From Sisyra terminalis (lineage: Eukaryota > Arthropoda > Insecta > Neuroptera > Sisyridae): DNA of 64,000 nt. The stretch lies in assembly GCA_958496175.1 (NCBI GenBank), contig OY292278.1, positions 9,052,001-9,116,000 of the forward strand, written 5' to 3'. A program made the position numbers and the translations under genes. Shown here piece by piece: positions 13,571 through 26,252 of this stretch. The stretch's first letter is position 1. Each line of letters opens with the position of its first letter. The notes under the pieces are model-generated. The model saw only the letters and a list, made by a program, of their open reading frames with translations, was not told the origin of the DNA and ran no database searches.

Positions 13571-14786
13571 TTACGCAATAATTGCTGAGGATGCAACTTC
13601 AGCTACTCCGCACATATCAACACCTCGAGCTAATCGAACATATCCTTGTTCACCCCAATCGGCACCCCATGAATTTTTAATGATCCAATAATCAAGATCT
13701 TAAAATTTTCCAAATAATTAAAAAACAGTAATTTAATTTATGCTGGCCTTACTATTTTCAGTGCCATATCCAACCAAAGTAACGGCATGATTTATATTTG
13801 CACCTCCTTGGCAAAAAATATTGTGAATTATCCCCGAAACATACGTCTCGAAAGGATTAATGTTAACAGCAACACTTATTGGTCCATTTTGTACCAACCA
13901 GGCTGCCAATTCGGTTTCATTTTGAGGCAAGTTTTGCCGACCAGCTACTTTTGCAAACACTTTAGTTTCGTCAAATTTACAATTTTCATCGTGACCCACA
14001 TAAGGATAATCGACTTCCAATTGAAGCCCTCCTAAATCGATAACTGCCCTTAAATCAATAATATGGTTAATATAGGTTTATTTAAGAATATATTTTACAG
14101 TAGGAATAAAAACGTACTGGTAAGCTCTGTATGGCCAACCACCATCGTTGCAATGTCCATCAGTATAGTCACAATCTGTTAATTCTTGTTCAGAAAACGA
14201 AACAAGTTTTCCGTACTTGATTGCGTATTGACCCTCAATGTTCGCTTAAAAAAATAAATCTTATATATTTCTATTAAATTACCTTTTTTTAACGTAAAGT
14301 TACCAACAGTCGAAAATGCCCAACCATTTGCGCAAAATCCTTGATTCTTTACTCCGGTAACAACATTATGATCTCTCCAATCGAAACTATCGGGAACAGA
14401 AGCTGGCCAGGATGTAGGTTTGGGAACAATGTTTTGGCTTTTGGGAACTATTAAACCAGTTAATCTACGAAGTTCTGGTTCAGTGAAATCAGATAATTTG
14501 TTAATCCCATAAACAGCAGTCCCATGTTCCACTTTTTGCATTTGCTTAGATTTTTTCAAGTTTTTCATGAACGCCTTATAACGCATTCTCCGTTCCGCCA
14601 ATGAATTGTAATGACGGTCATATTTTTGAGTGAACTCTTGAAACAGTTCCTAATTTTATGAAATAAAATATTCTTTATTATAATTAAAATAATTATAACT
14701 AAACGAAATTATACCTGAGATGAATCAAGAGCTTCAATTATTCCCATTCCGACTAAAACGACTGCGAATGTTACAAGAATTTTCAT
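13571..14786 (-). CDS. Inactive C1A peptidase homologue, active-site Cys to Gly
   Basis: On the minus strand the exons are 14786-14715, 14649-14304, 14244-14118, 14048-13753 and 13698-13571, all GT-AG and all open, giving 322 residues. It has a signal peptide ([19 protein letters not shown]), a propeptide with the usual [10 protein letters not shown] helix and GINKLSDF, and a C1A domain. Codon 133 is GGT, so the catalytic motif reads CANGWAFS in place of CGNCWAFS. The His ([10 protein letters not shown]), Asn (KNSWG) and oxyanion Gln (KNQGFC) remain. It cannot work as a cysteine protease by the normal mechanism. The reading frame and every splice site are kept, unlike the nearby pseudogenes. 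It may act as a decoy, inhibitor scavenger or binding protein (inference), or be a very young pseudogene. It is the only complete copy in reverse orientation. Confidence 0.9.
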
Positions 14787-15867
14787 TTTATATGCATTAA
14801 ATATGTAATGAAGTTATGTAAATTCGAATTGGCATATACTAAAGTTTTGTTTGGAAACAATGATAAGTACTGAAATATCTCCTCAGTTTGATAATTTCTT
14901 GAATACAATAATTTTTTTTATTAATTATATCAATTTGTATTTTCTTGGAAATATGTTAATTATTATCTGTTCAAGTATTCAAGTATGCCTAGCAAGATTA
15001 CAGTTTTAATCTCTGCCAAAGTACAATTTCTTTGATTAATTCTGTAACTATTACTTCGGTTCTGACGATTTGATTTTTCCTATTATTACTTTATAATAAT
15101 TCATAAAATTCTATAATTCTTTAATCTATCATAAACCTATTATTATTCTATAATTTTCTATAATTAATCAAACATCTCCTTATATATTACATATCGTATG
15201 ATGGCTCAAAGATTATGGTTTACTTCAAACTAGAGCACCAAAAGGATTTATATAATTATCAGAATAAGATGGGACATCATTATTACACTTTCAAACGTCT
15301 ACATCATAATAATTCCGAAAGATGAACAACCTTAACCATAAGCTGAAGTTTCAAGGAATAAAAAATATTAAGGATTTTGTATTTTCGACTAAAAACAGTT
15401 AAATTATCCAATACATTAAATATATCTAGCTAATAATTCGGTTGAAAAGATAATTAGGTAAAAATATTTGCTAAAAGTTTATGGGTTGCCTCAGAGATGA
15501 CGCCAATGTTCATATTCTCAATCATTTTCATTATCATTACCAATTCAAAAGCTCATCAATTCATCTTGAATGAACACTGTTTCCATCAATTTTCTTAAAA
15601 TAAAACCCTTGAAAAAATAAACCCTGAGATGGATGAGGGACGAGCAAAAAATTTACAATTGTTTAAATTTAAATTTAAACAATTGAGCGAAACAAAATAA
15701 ATCTATTCATTCGTTAACGATAAATCTAAAATTTTGGATATTTCTTTAAAAAAAAATTATTCAAAAATATGATGCCATACGACATTCACAATGGTACTGA
15801 TCAAAAAGTATGATTAAAATAAAAAATAAATGAAGGTTGTTCAGTAGTTCTAGCACCCCAAAGATTA
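14787..15867 (-). promoter_or_regulatory. 5' flank of the inactive homologue and duplicated block X
   Basis: The minus-strand promoter shows only a weak GTATAT near 14836-14841 and no clean TATAAA. A GATA-type motif lies at 14860-14866. From about 15000 to 15655 the DNA is block X, homologous to 21663-22475 and 30550-31215. From 15693 it is block Y, homologous to 23245-23420. A 30-bp perfect palindrome at 15656-15685 marks the join. Confidence 0.5.
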
Positions 15868-16324
15868 CACCGGCACACAAAAAAAAAAGTGCTCTGTACT
15901 TTTGACCGGACCTACATAAATCTACGTATTTTGACCCCCTGAATACGAATCCGGGGTCGGTTTGACCCGTACACCCTCAAAAATTCGAGAAAACTTAAAA
16001 AAACCGAAAAAAATGGTTAAAATCGGCAGTTTTGGGGACATAAAATTTTCTTACAATAAAAATGGCTTATGGTCTACATAAACTTCGAATTTGTATTCAG
16101 CGGATCAAAAAACATGAAAATCATGCTCGGTTTAGTTCAAAAAATTTTTTATATCACCAAAACTGCCGATTTTAACCATTTTTTTCGGTTTTTTAAAGTT
16201 TTCTCGAATTTTTGAGGGTGTACGGGTCAAACCGACCCCGGATTCGTACTCAGGGAGTCAAAATACGTAGATTTATGTAGGTCCGGTCAAAAGTACAGAG
16301 CACTTTTTTTTTTGTGTGCCGGTG
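15868..16324. mobile_element. Long-TIR MITE R2, 457-bp copy
   Basis: Same ends as 6861-7907 (CACCGGCACACAAAA), internally shortened. It is flanked by TTA at 15865-15867 and 16325-16327. The paralogous locus at 23405-23425 has the empty site CAAAGATTATCCTC with a single TTA, so the insertion and its 3-bp target duplication are directly visible. Confidence 0.93.
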
Positions 16325-16520
16325 TTATCCTCAATTCATTGTGTATTCCACAATCTAATAAAATCTCTGCAATGTATAAATTAAGTCATTTTATTTATTT
16401 GTTATAAATGTAGAATTTTGCATGGGAAGTTAATCATTCTTTCCCTATAAGTCACATTTAACTATTATTTTTTTTAATACATATAATTGAAGATATTATA
16501 AGTAGATATAAAAAATATCA

Positions 16521-16607
16521 AACTCTTGGGGTGCCGATTGGGGTGAAGAAGGTTATGTTCGGTTACCACGTGGTGTTGCTATGTGCGGCATATCTATTTT
16601 GGCATAA
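16521..16607 (+). pseudogene. Peptidase exon 5 relic joined to promoter DNA
   Basis: Translates in frame from the catalytic Asn ([15 protein letters not shown]) to a TAA stop, but lacks about five codons before the end. The sequence just before it (16350-16520) is block Y promoter DNA like 23450-23628, so exons 1-4 have been deleted. The 3' flank to about 16935 matches the flank of the gene at 26253-27478, including AATAAA at 16685-16690. Confidence 0.85.
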
Positions 16608-16933
16608 TCTAATTGACCAATGATTTATTTTCAAATGTTTAAAATATGACACTATTTCTCAAGATCTTAATTGTTTTATAGAAGAATAAATAAACATAAT
16701 TATTAAATATTTCAAGATTTTTCATTAAACTTAAATTACATGCTCAACAAATGTTATATAGTTTATTGATTTTTTAATGCCAGGGGCATCTTTATTCTTG
16801 TAAGGGTAATTTATCGTCACATGTTGGAAAGAAACATTTCTATATTCTTATGAAAAAAATTTCAATCTATGTTTAGTAAAAAAAACTTCAATTACACTTT
16901 TACGTTACACGAAGACCAATTTTCAATTCACAG

Positions 16934-17162
16934 AATTTTCTAAGTTTTTCATGAAAGCCAAATACCGGATTCTATGTTCTGCCTATGATTTATAATGACA
17001 GTCATATTTTTATATAACATTGTTGAACAATTCCTAATCAGTCAAAAGTTATGTTTTATTTTTCAAATATTATTATAACCGAAATTTTACCTGGGAAGAA
17101 TCAAGAGCTTCAATAGCTCCCAATACCACGAAAATGGCTGCGATCGCTATGAAAACTTTCAT
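16934..17162 (-). pseudogene. Peptidase exon 1 and partial exon 2 relic
   Basis: On the minus strand exon 1 (17162-17091) is intact: a 24-codon signal peptide [19 protein letters not shown] and a GT donor. Exon 2 starts at 17033 after AG but hits TAA within eight codons, and it ends after about 100 nt. At 16934 it joins, head to head, the 3' flank of the exon 5 relic. This is an inversion or fusion remnant with no functional product. Confidence 0.85.
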
Positions 17163-19009
17163 ATTGTTAGCAGTAGATGTATGAATTTACCAAAAATTTG
17201 GATTCTTTTATATTCAAATCGCATTCAAAATTGGCAAGCATTGATAACCAATGTAATCTTTGTCCCACGGTGATAAAGTTTTAAGTATGATTAATGACTA
17301 TCCCTATTATTATGGCTACGATTTGATCGAAAATTACAAAGTTTTATCATGACATTTTTTTTTTTGGATTAATCAGCATAATCTTGTTTCAAGTGCTTTT
17401 TTGTTGGCATAATGGAGTAATTTTTTTTCTAGTCTTGCGAATCGGTCTGAAAGATTTCTGGGGTTCCATCTTACAAGTTACTTTATGGTCTCGGTATTAC
17501 CTACAAGGTATACCGCAAATTATTTAGGATACTCATTGACGTTTTCGATATACTTTCTGCTGTATTTTGACTTTTCTACCTTTGTGTTGGTGTATCTTTG
17601 TCATCTTGAATTTGGGTATTGTTTGTATACAAGGGAGCGTAATTTATTTGCTGCATTGTTTTTAATTGGAATATCTGTCGAATCATATTGTTAGAATTAA
17701 ATTCAGATCACCCGAGTTGCATACCATAAGTCCAGATGGGTTTCAGTATAGCCTAGTAAATAAGGAGAATGTTTTTTTCCGACAATGAGGATGATTTTCT
17801 CATAAGTCTGTACATTGTCTTGTATTTTTCTTTAGCAGTTTTCTATTTTTTTATTAGCTGCCCATGTTGGCCGCCTTTCAAAATGCATGTCCAAGTATTT
17901 AAGGATGTTTTAATATTAATCGGCAGCTTTGCACCATTCATCATCTCTGGGGGGCCAGTAAGGTTTATAAATTTCACATGTGGACCAATTAGAAAAAAAA
18001 ATTCATTGACAGAAGTATTTTGAATTGTGAATCAATCTGAATATATTAATGAATTGTATATTGATTACAAAATTGTTACAATTGATATATTTGTTTAAGC
18101 CTTTGAAACATTGTTAACGAAGTATCATTCAAAATTTAAAACAAAAATTTTTTTGAAAATAGGATTATATGATAGAGGATACCGGGAAAATTTTTACCTG
18201 ACTAGTCAAGGTCGATATTGAAAGTCATTTTTAAGAAGAGAAACTCAAAAAATTTGATGAATATCGTATGAACTTAATAAGCTATATTTAAGAATATTTT
18301 CACAATTAATTAGAATATGTACGAATCATTATGTAAATAACATGTACATATGTAACATATTCCGTTCAATTAAGAAGGCATTATTGTTGAATAAAATAGG
18401 GGTGGTGATAACTTTTGTTTGATTTGATGGATTCATTTTCATTAAGGAAAATAAAAAGGCCGTTCCATACTTTTTTTTTTTATTTAACTTTCATAATTTC
18501 CAGTGAAAATCTTGGTACAACTTTTTTTTATTACAGAATTATATTTGAAAAACATCCTACTTGTTGAATTGTGCGATTATAATTCCTTAAGTAATCAAGT
18601 TAACATTTTCACCGGAAAATTGGAATAAGATTAATTGTTATATGTGAATGCAACTAAATTTCAAAAGTTAAACAAAAATATCTTTGAAAAAAACAATGGA
18701 TTACTTCGCGAATGCCCCAATTTTGAATTGCAAAAGCAATCAATTAAAAGTGAAATAATGTAACAAAAACAGGAACGAATAGACAATAATAACCTTATGG
18801 TATTCTTTGGTATTGTGTTATTTGATAATGGTAAAGATTTTGCATAGAATGTAAAAATTTAATTTTAAGAGCTAATAAAATGTCAAAAGAAATTAAAGAA
18901 TAATTTTCAAAAGCAATCGGAGAGTTCGCAATAAACAGGAAGAAGCGGAAGTCAATAGCATAGAGATAGACTATAGACAATAAAAGTAAGGCAATTCGTT
19001 TTTGAAGCA
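17163..19009. other. Long stretch without a recognised gene
   Basis: AT-rich DNA. At 17400-18020 the base composition is slightly richer in G and C and short open frames occur on both strands (for example 17485-17694), possibly decayed retroelement coding DNA. Nothing can be assigned to a family. Confidence 0.4.
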
Positions 19010-19312
19010 TGTTGCCAATTACCTACAATTTACTTATAATAATACAGATGTATAGATGAGCAGTAAAAATGTTTCAGGTTTAACGGTCTTTGGATTAAGA
19101 AATTTGAAATTTCGTTTGTTGATTAGACAAACCATATCACCAAATTATTTAATTGCTAATGATTACAAACTTTAATCCTATTAGGAATACTATCTAACAA
19201 TATCTCACAAATTTCCAAACAAATTTTAAGTGCCATGATAAATTAATGATATTAAAAACTTTATCAACGTGAGAACGATATTGGGTACTTTATTTATTAA
19301 TTAAAAAAATTG

Positions 19313-19320
19313 TATAAAAA
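19313..19320 (+). promoter_or_regulatory. TATA box of peptidase copy at 19364
   Basis: TATAAAAA 44 bp before the ATG, in the same context as 1446-1453. The whole 19010-19363 flank is a near copy of 1145-1496. Confidence 0.6.
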
Positions 19321-19363
19321 GAATTGATTTTGGTAATTTTGTTACAAACTCATCGCTAACAAA

Positions 19364-20588
<1,225 letters not shown>

Positions 20589-20689
20589 ATGTATTATTCA
20601 ACGATTATATTTTAAAAGGTATAAATATTATGTCTATTTCTGAATGAATTGTATAATATTTAAACAACAATAAATAATTGAAACTTTTA

Positions 20690-21640
20690 TAGTTTTCCTG
20701 TTCATTTACCCTTAAAAGAACAAAAAATTTTAAGGCGACAATTAGGCTTTACAGTCCAAGTACAAAAATTGTTTATCTTGATCATTTTATATCAAATGTA
20801 ATAGTTCAATTACACTCAGTTTAGTACCTTTGCTGATTCAGTAGTTTGCGGAAAGATTTTCTTCTACTGTAAATTTTACTAGTCACGCATTGATATCTCC
20901 ACGAAACAGCTCTTTTTTTTTGTATTTATTGAAAAGTTATGCTATTTGTTCCAAATGGAAGAAATTTGAAATTAACATGGTTTTTTGTCCAATCATGAAG
21001 AAATATCTTTGGAAAATACTTGGGAAATAATAAGTAAACATGTTCATGTAATCATGATCAAAAGAAATATTTATAAAATTACATATAAAACGAAGAAAGT
21101 TGAATTGAACATTAAAAACTTCCTTTGATATTTAGAACTTTATCTTAGGAATCATGGGATCAGTAGATTTCTGTGGAGTAGTTCACGATATGGATCAGAA
21201 TATTTTTCTACAGGATCAAACTTATGTATCTAGTCATTGTATTCTCAATTTCCGTCATATATCACTTCGGTACTAAGTTTCGAAAAAATTATTATTTACT
21301 ATTGGAAAATATTAAAATAGTACATTTCATCTAGTGAATTTTGAGCTTTAAATATATTTTGGTTTTTCGTTTTTATATAAGATTGAAGATTACTTCATGA
21401 TATCGCAAATTTTGAATTGCAAAAACAATCATTAAATAATCAGTGTTCTACTAATATTTTTGGAAGTATAGAAGAAGAACTTGATAATCAGTATTTAAGC
21501 TAGGTAAACACTAAGCTTTGGTTAATGGTTGTCAATTAAAAAATAAATTGTAATACCCATAATAATCCTACAAAAGCATAGCAGCCTTACAAAATAGTTG
21601 TTATTTGGTTCCATACATTGTACTCGTATAATTATTTCTG
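20690..21640 (+). repeat. Downstream tail of copy 4
   Basis: Homologous to 2820-3650 plus 5029-5160. It lacks the MULE insertion, so it preserves the ancestral joined sequence near 21500-21530. The open frame of copy 1 is not kept. Confidence 0.7.
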
Positions 21641-21662
21641 ACCATTTTTTATAGTAAAGTAA

Positions 21663-22475
21663 GATTACAGTTTTTATCTCTGCCTAAGTACAGTTTCCTT
21701 GATTACTTCTGTAGCTATTACTTCGGTTCTAACGATTTGATTTTTCCTATTATTACTTAATGATTGATGATAAATTATGTATAAAAACAAAAACAGTACT
21801 TAAAATTACAAGAAAATCAAAATCACAAAAAAAATTATTAAGGGTACCAGGTCTCAAATAGGGTCATTAGAGGGTCGGCAAATTAATTATAAAAAAAAAT
21901 GTTTTATTTTTCACTAGTCAATTTAAAATCGGAAAAAGGATCAATATATGAACAAAGAAATTAAGTGTATTCCAAAAGAAGAGAAAATAATTCATCAAAC
22001 ATCTCGTACGAAAGCTTAAAGATTATGGTTTACTCCAAACTACAGCATCGAAAGGATTTATATAATTACCAGAATAAGATAGAACATCATTATTACACTT
22101 TCAAACGTCTACATCGTAATAATTCCGAAAGATGAACCACCTAAATCATAAGCTGAAGTTTCAAGGAATAAAAAATATTAAGGAGATTGTAATTTTGAAA
22201 AAAAATTGTTTAATTATCCAATACGTCCAATATATCTAGACTAGTCATTCGGTTGAAAAGATAATTAGGTAAAAATATTTGCTAAAAGTTTGTGGATTGC
22301 TTCAGAGATGACGCCATGTTTATATTCTCAATCATTTTCATTACCACTACCAATTCAAAAGCTCATCAATTCCTCTTCAATGAACACTGTTTTCATCATT
22401 ATACATAAAATAAAACCCTTAAAAGTATAAACACCAAGATAGAGGAGGGACATGCTAAACATTTACTGGAAGTAA
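21663..22475 (+). repeat. Duplicated block X, second copy
   Basis: Homologous to 15000-15655 and 30550-31215, with shared strings such as GATTTGATTTTTCCTATTA and ATCGGAAAAAGGATCAATAT. It has no coding potential and appears to be part of the unit that was duplicated with the peptidase genes. Confidence 0.75.
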
Positions 22476-22817
22476 GGCGAAGGAACTAAAGATTGTCCCA
22501 AAAAGAGCACCGAATTTAATTTTAAAGAAAGTTTAACTTATTTTTTTATGAAGCAATTATTTTATTTTCATTGTAAAGAAAAATAATTTCAATAAGACGT
22601 AAAATATAACAAAGCAAATGATTGCCACAGAATCGAAAATTTTGATTAAATTTTTCGCAAAAATGTGACAGCATTCCACCAATAACGCACCGTTTTTCCT
22701 CTTTAAGATATTCACTTGTTTCAGAATAATTTGTGTAAAACTTTTCCTTCACATAGCTTCAAAAAAGGAAGCCCATCATTGTAAGATCCTACGATCTTGG
22801 TGGCTATTGTGGAGCCC

Positions 22818-22899
22818 AAAATCGACACGAAATTAATAATTTACAAAGCCCTTATTAGACCTATTTTAACTTATGGAACAGAAATTAAGAGCTCCACAA
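22818..22899 (+). pseudogene. Tiny non-LTR reverse transcriptase fragment
   Basis: About 27 codons read KIDTKLIIYKALIRPILTYG, the thumb-region signature of Jockey-type LINE reverse transcriptases. No other part of the element is seen. It lies in the 0.75 kb that is absent from the paralogous block at 15.6 kb. Confidence 0.6.
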
Positions 22900-23244
22900 A
22901 ACCCTCTCATATATAATGATTAAATAAATATCAGCACGAAAATTATTACGAATAAAAGTTTTATTTTATTGACCTATTGGAAACAATTGATTTTTTAGAT
23001 GGCGGTATTGTTTATAATAATACTCCAACAATAATATTTTTTAGTAAATAAAGTATACAATATATCAATTAAATTATAATTTTAACAGTTAAATTTAAAA
23101 AAAAAACAAATTTAAGGAATTTGTAAAGGCTGTAAAGGTCGATGGTTTAAAACTAATGTGGTTCAAATATTTATTAGGAGTTCATAGATTTTCTTAGAGA
23201 TGCCACCAGTTGTTTTAAAGTTGTAAATTTAACCAAATGATAGA

Positions 23245-23903
23245 AAAAATATAAATCTATTCATTCGTTAACGATAAATCTAATACTTTGGATATTTCTT
23301 AAAAAAAAATTATTATAAAAATTGGTGCCACACGACATTCACAATGGTACTGATCAAAAATATGATTAAAATATAAAATAAATGAAGGTTGTTTAGTAGT
23401 TCTAGCACCCCAAAGATTATCCTCAATTCATTTTGTATTCCACAAACTAATAAATCAAATAAAATCTCCACAATATATAAAGTAAGTCATTTTATTTATT
23501 TGTTATAAATGTAGAATTTTGCATGGGAAATTAATCATTCATTCCCTATAAGTCACATTCAACTATTAATTTTTTTTTTACATATAATTGTCGATATTTT
23601 AAGGTTGATACAGAAAATATCAAATCCTATCTACGTTAACTATCTCAATTTACTTTTATCACAGAAAACAACCGAGAAACTTCATCTTTCCAAAGATAAA
23701 ATACTGTAATCTTTTAACAAATACTTAAAAAGATAACCAATATCTAATTTCTTGAAAAATAACAATAATAATATTATATATCAAATTTTGTAAATTTTAT
23801 CGAAATGAGGATCAATTGAGGTTTGATCATTGTTTGCCGATAACTTTTGTGAACAAAAGAAATTAATTTTTCGGTGCTTTGATAAGTATTCATTGTTATC
23901 GAA
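23245..23903 (+). repeat. Duplicated block Y (peptidase upstream region)
   Basis: Matches 15693-16520 and, from about 23580, the promoter flank at 25900-26252 (CTACGTT, CACAGAAAACAA and AAAAGATAA motifs). GATA-type motifs (AAAGATAA) recur at the same relative places, a possible shared regulatory feature. Confidence 0.65.
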
Positions 23904-23971
23904 ACGAACTTTGAACAATCGCGGCTATATTAATGATATTGGAAGCTTTTGAAGTTCTTGATTCTTTTTAG
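23904..23971 (+). pseudogene. Peptidase exon 1 relic
   Basis: Aligns with exon 1 of the gene at 26253. The ATG has become ACG, four bases are deleted, and the last codon CAG is TAG before a preserved GT donor. Exons 2-5 are missing. DNA from about 24050 resembles the far 3' flank at 27920-28015, so the gene body was deleted between flanks. Confidence 0.8.
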
Positions 23972-24278
23972 GTAACATTCCGAGTATGTTATTATTTGAT
24001 ATAATATGATTCTACAAAATTTGTATCTTAATATTGATTCTCCTCGTCTAACTTCCAATATAATTACGATAGTAAATTTCAGAACAATAATATTTCAAGG
24101 AAGATTCCGTTATTTTAAATTGACCTTCTCAAATATCTTAATTTTATTTTCTAATGATTCAATATATTTTGAGATTTATGTTATGTATTATTGTGAAAAG
24201 TATGCGACAACTAAAACAAGCGAAATTTTTTAAACTTTTATATAAAAAACAAAGTCGTATTAGTAAGACTATTTATAA

Positions 24279-25452
24279 CACTGATCAACAAAAAAACTGT
24301 TTTTCTGTGTAACAAGAAAATTTTTGGCTGATTCTGTTAGGAATAAGGTCAAGTAGAGTAGAATTAGTAGTCTAAACTTTTAGATGCGAATAGTTTTATT
24401 GTTGTGTGATTTTTTTTACTTTTCTTTAATAACAAATTATTTTAACAAAAATGAAATTTTTATCAATGTTATAATATTAATATAAGTACTTTCTTATGAT
24501 TTTCTCCTATATTTTGCATCAGGAACGTCCTTCTGTAATCCCCAGCAATAATCTGCCAGCATAGTTGGACTCCATTTCCCCTGGTATCGTTTTTCTATGG
24601 TAAAAATGTCTTGGTGGAATTTTTCCCCGTGTTCATCACTAACGGCACTCAAGTTTGGGGGAAAAAAGTTTAAATGTGAATGTAAAAAATGTATTTTTAA
24701 GGACATATTGAGCCTAATGCCTTATAATTCTCTAAAAGTTCCTCGACAATAGTTTTATAGTCATTTGATCGGTGATTTCCAAGAAAATTTTCAGTGATTT
24801 TTATAAGTGCTTTCCAAGCTGGTTTTTCTGGACCATCGAGTTGTTCTTTAAGTATATCATCTTTTATCACTTGCCTAATTTGAGGACCTACAAACACACC
24901 TTCTTTAAGCTTAGCGTCACTGATTTTAGGGAATTTTTCTTTTAGGTATTGAAATCCAACGTCATTTTTATCCATTGCTTTCACAAAGTTTTTTTTTAAC
25001 GTAATGGTTTTCCCTATCCCTACTGTCCCATTCACAAAGAAAAGAACAAAATTTTGTATACCCAAGTTGCAATCCTAATAAAAGGGCAACAACTTTTAAA
25101 TCTCCGCAAATTTTCCATTTATGTTCGTCATATTTAATCTTTTGTAAAAGAAATTTCATTGTTTCATGCAACTTTTTCATGTTAGCACCATATCCTACCG
25201 GTACAGAGGGAAAATTATTACCATTTTAACAAAACTGCCTTTAAGCTTGTTTTTGAAGCATCAATAAATAAACGCCACTCTTCAATTTTGTATTGTATTC
25301 CCAAAATATTCATAACACCACAGACATTGTTACAAAATATCACGGAAACTAGACCTACTCAAATTAATATACATATGATTTTGTGGAGAGCTTAGGTAAA
25401 TATTTTGAAATTACTGCTTACTTTTCTTGTTACAAAATTTTGTTGATCAGTG
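24279..25452 (-). mobile_element. CACTG-ended DNA transposon, copy a
   Basis: The left end begins CACTGATCAACA and the right end is its inverse. A TAA target duplication flanks it (24276-24278, 25453-25455). It is 1,174 bp and carries a decayed ORF on the minus strand. A second copy in opposite orientation lies at 33289-34457. CACTG ends with a 3-bp TSD suggest a CACTA/EnSpm-type element (inference). Confidence 0.85.
24494..25310 (-). pseudogene. Decayed TE-associated protein, copy a
   Basis: Reading on the minus strand, pieces in shifting frames form one protein: EWRLFIDASKTSLKAVLL, then GDLKVVALLLGLQLGYTKFC, CEWDSRDRENHYVKK, a frameshift, GVFVGPQIRQVIKDDILKEQ, another frameshift, then SLKIHFLHSHLNFFPPNLSA, SDEHGEKFHQDIFTIEKRYQ and ADYCWGLQKD. 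I recognise this set as a conserved uncharacterised protein found in many arthropod genomes and behaving like a transposon ORF; its biochemical role is not known to me. At least two frameshifts make this copy inactive. Confidence 0.65.
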
Positions 25453-25455
25453 TAA

Positions 25456-26252
25456 TTGAAAAATTATAAAGATCGATTTTCATGATCTATAGTTAGTTGG
25501 ATTCGTCAACGCCTTGATTAACAGAAATCTATAGTTTTAAATTAATTAAGTTTGGCATATTCTGTAATTGTTTTCTAAGGTCTTGCGCACTTATACATTA
25601 TTTGTTATCATTAATGACTGTGGTTTACGAAGAACGCATAGCAATCATTTGAATTTGAATTTAATTTTTAAAATTTTCAGTGTTAAATTTATGATATAAT
25701 TCAGTTATTATGTGTGTTATTAACTAATAAATCTTATTGGGGGAGTATTATTTTAAACAATACCACGACCTAAAAGATCTAATGATTCCAATTGGTTTAT
25801 AAAATAAAGCCAATCTTCGTCAATCGCGGGAATCAGCTTGTTTGTTAAAAAAATAGGAATATTCATTGAAATTCAATCATACTTTTCCTATCATACATTT
25901 AAATATATATTTTTTTAAATTCATTAAATTGGAGATATTATAAAGTAGTTATTGAAAATATCAAATCATATCTACGTTTAGTGTCTTAACTTACTTATAT
26001 CACAGAAAACAAGAAAAAAACTTCACTTTGCTGAAGATAAATGATTGTATCTTAACAAAGAATATTTAAAAAGATAAGCGATTATAAATTTCTTGGAAAT
26101 TAACAACATAAAAAATATATATCAAATTTTCTGAAAATCATAACTTTATCTTAATTAAGATACAATTATAGTTTTATCGCTGTTTGTCAAAAATTTTGCA
26201 TATAAAACCATTAAAATTTTCGGTACTTCGATTAATATTCATTGTTACCAAA
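25456..26252 (+). promoter_or_regulatory. 5' flank of peptidase copy 5
   Basis: TATAAAAC at 26201-26208 lies 45 bp before the ATG. AAGATAAGCG at 26071-26080 is a good GATA-factor consensus (AGATAAG). Part of the flank (from about 25880) is shared with 23520-23900. Upstream of about 25880 nothing is recognised. Confidence 0.5.

Noticed and set aside
13787..14035. 82-codon plus-strand frame
   Set aside because: It is the antisense shadow of exon 4 of the minus-strand peptidase homologue.
17485..18023. Hydrophobic plus-strand frames resembling membrane proteins
   Set aside because: Phe/Tyr/Leu-rich translation is expected from T-rich DNA; no start context, domain or splice pattern supports a gene.
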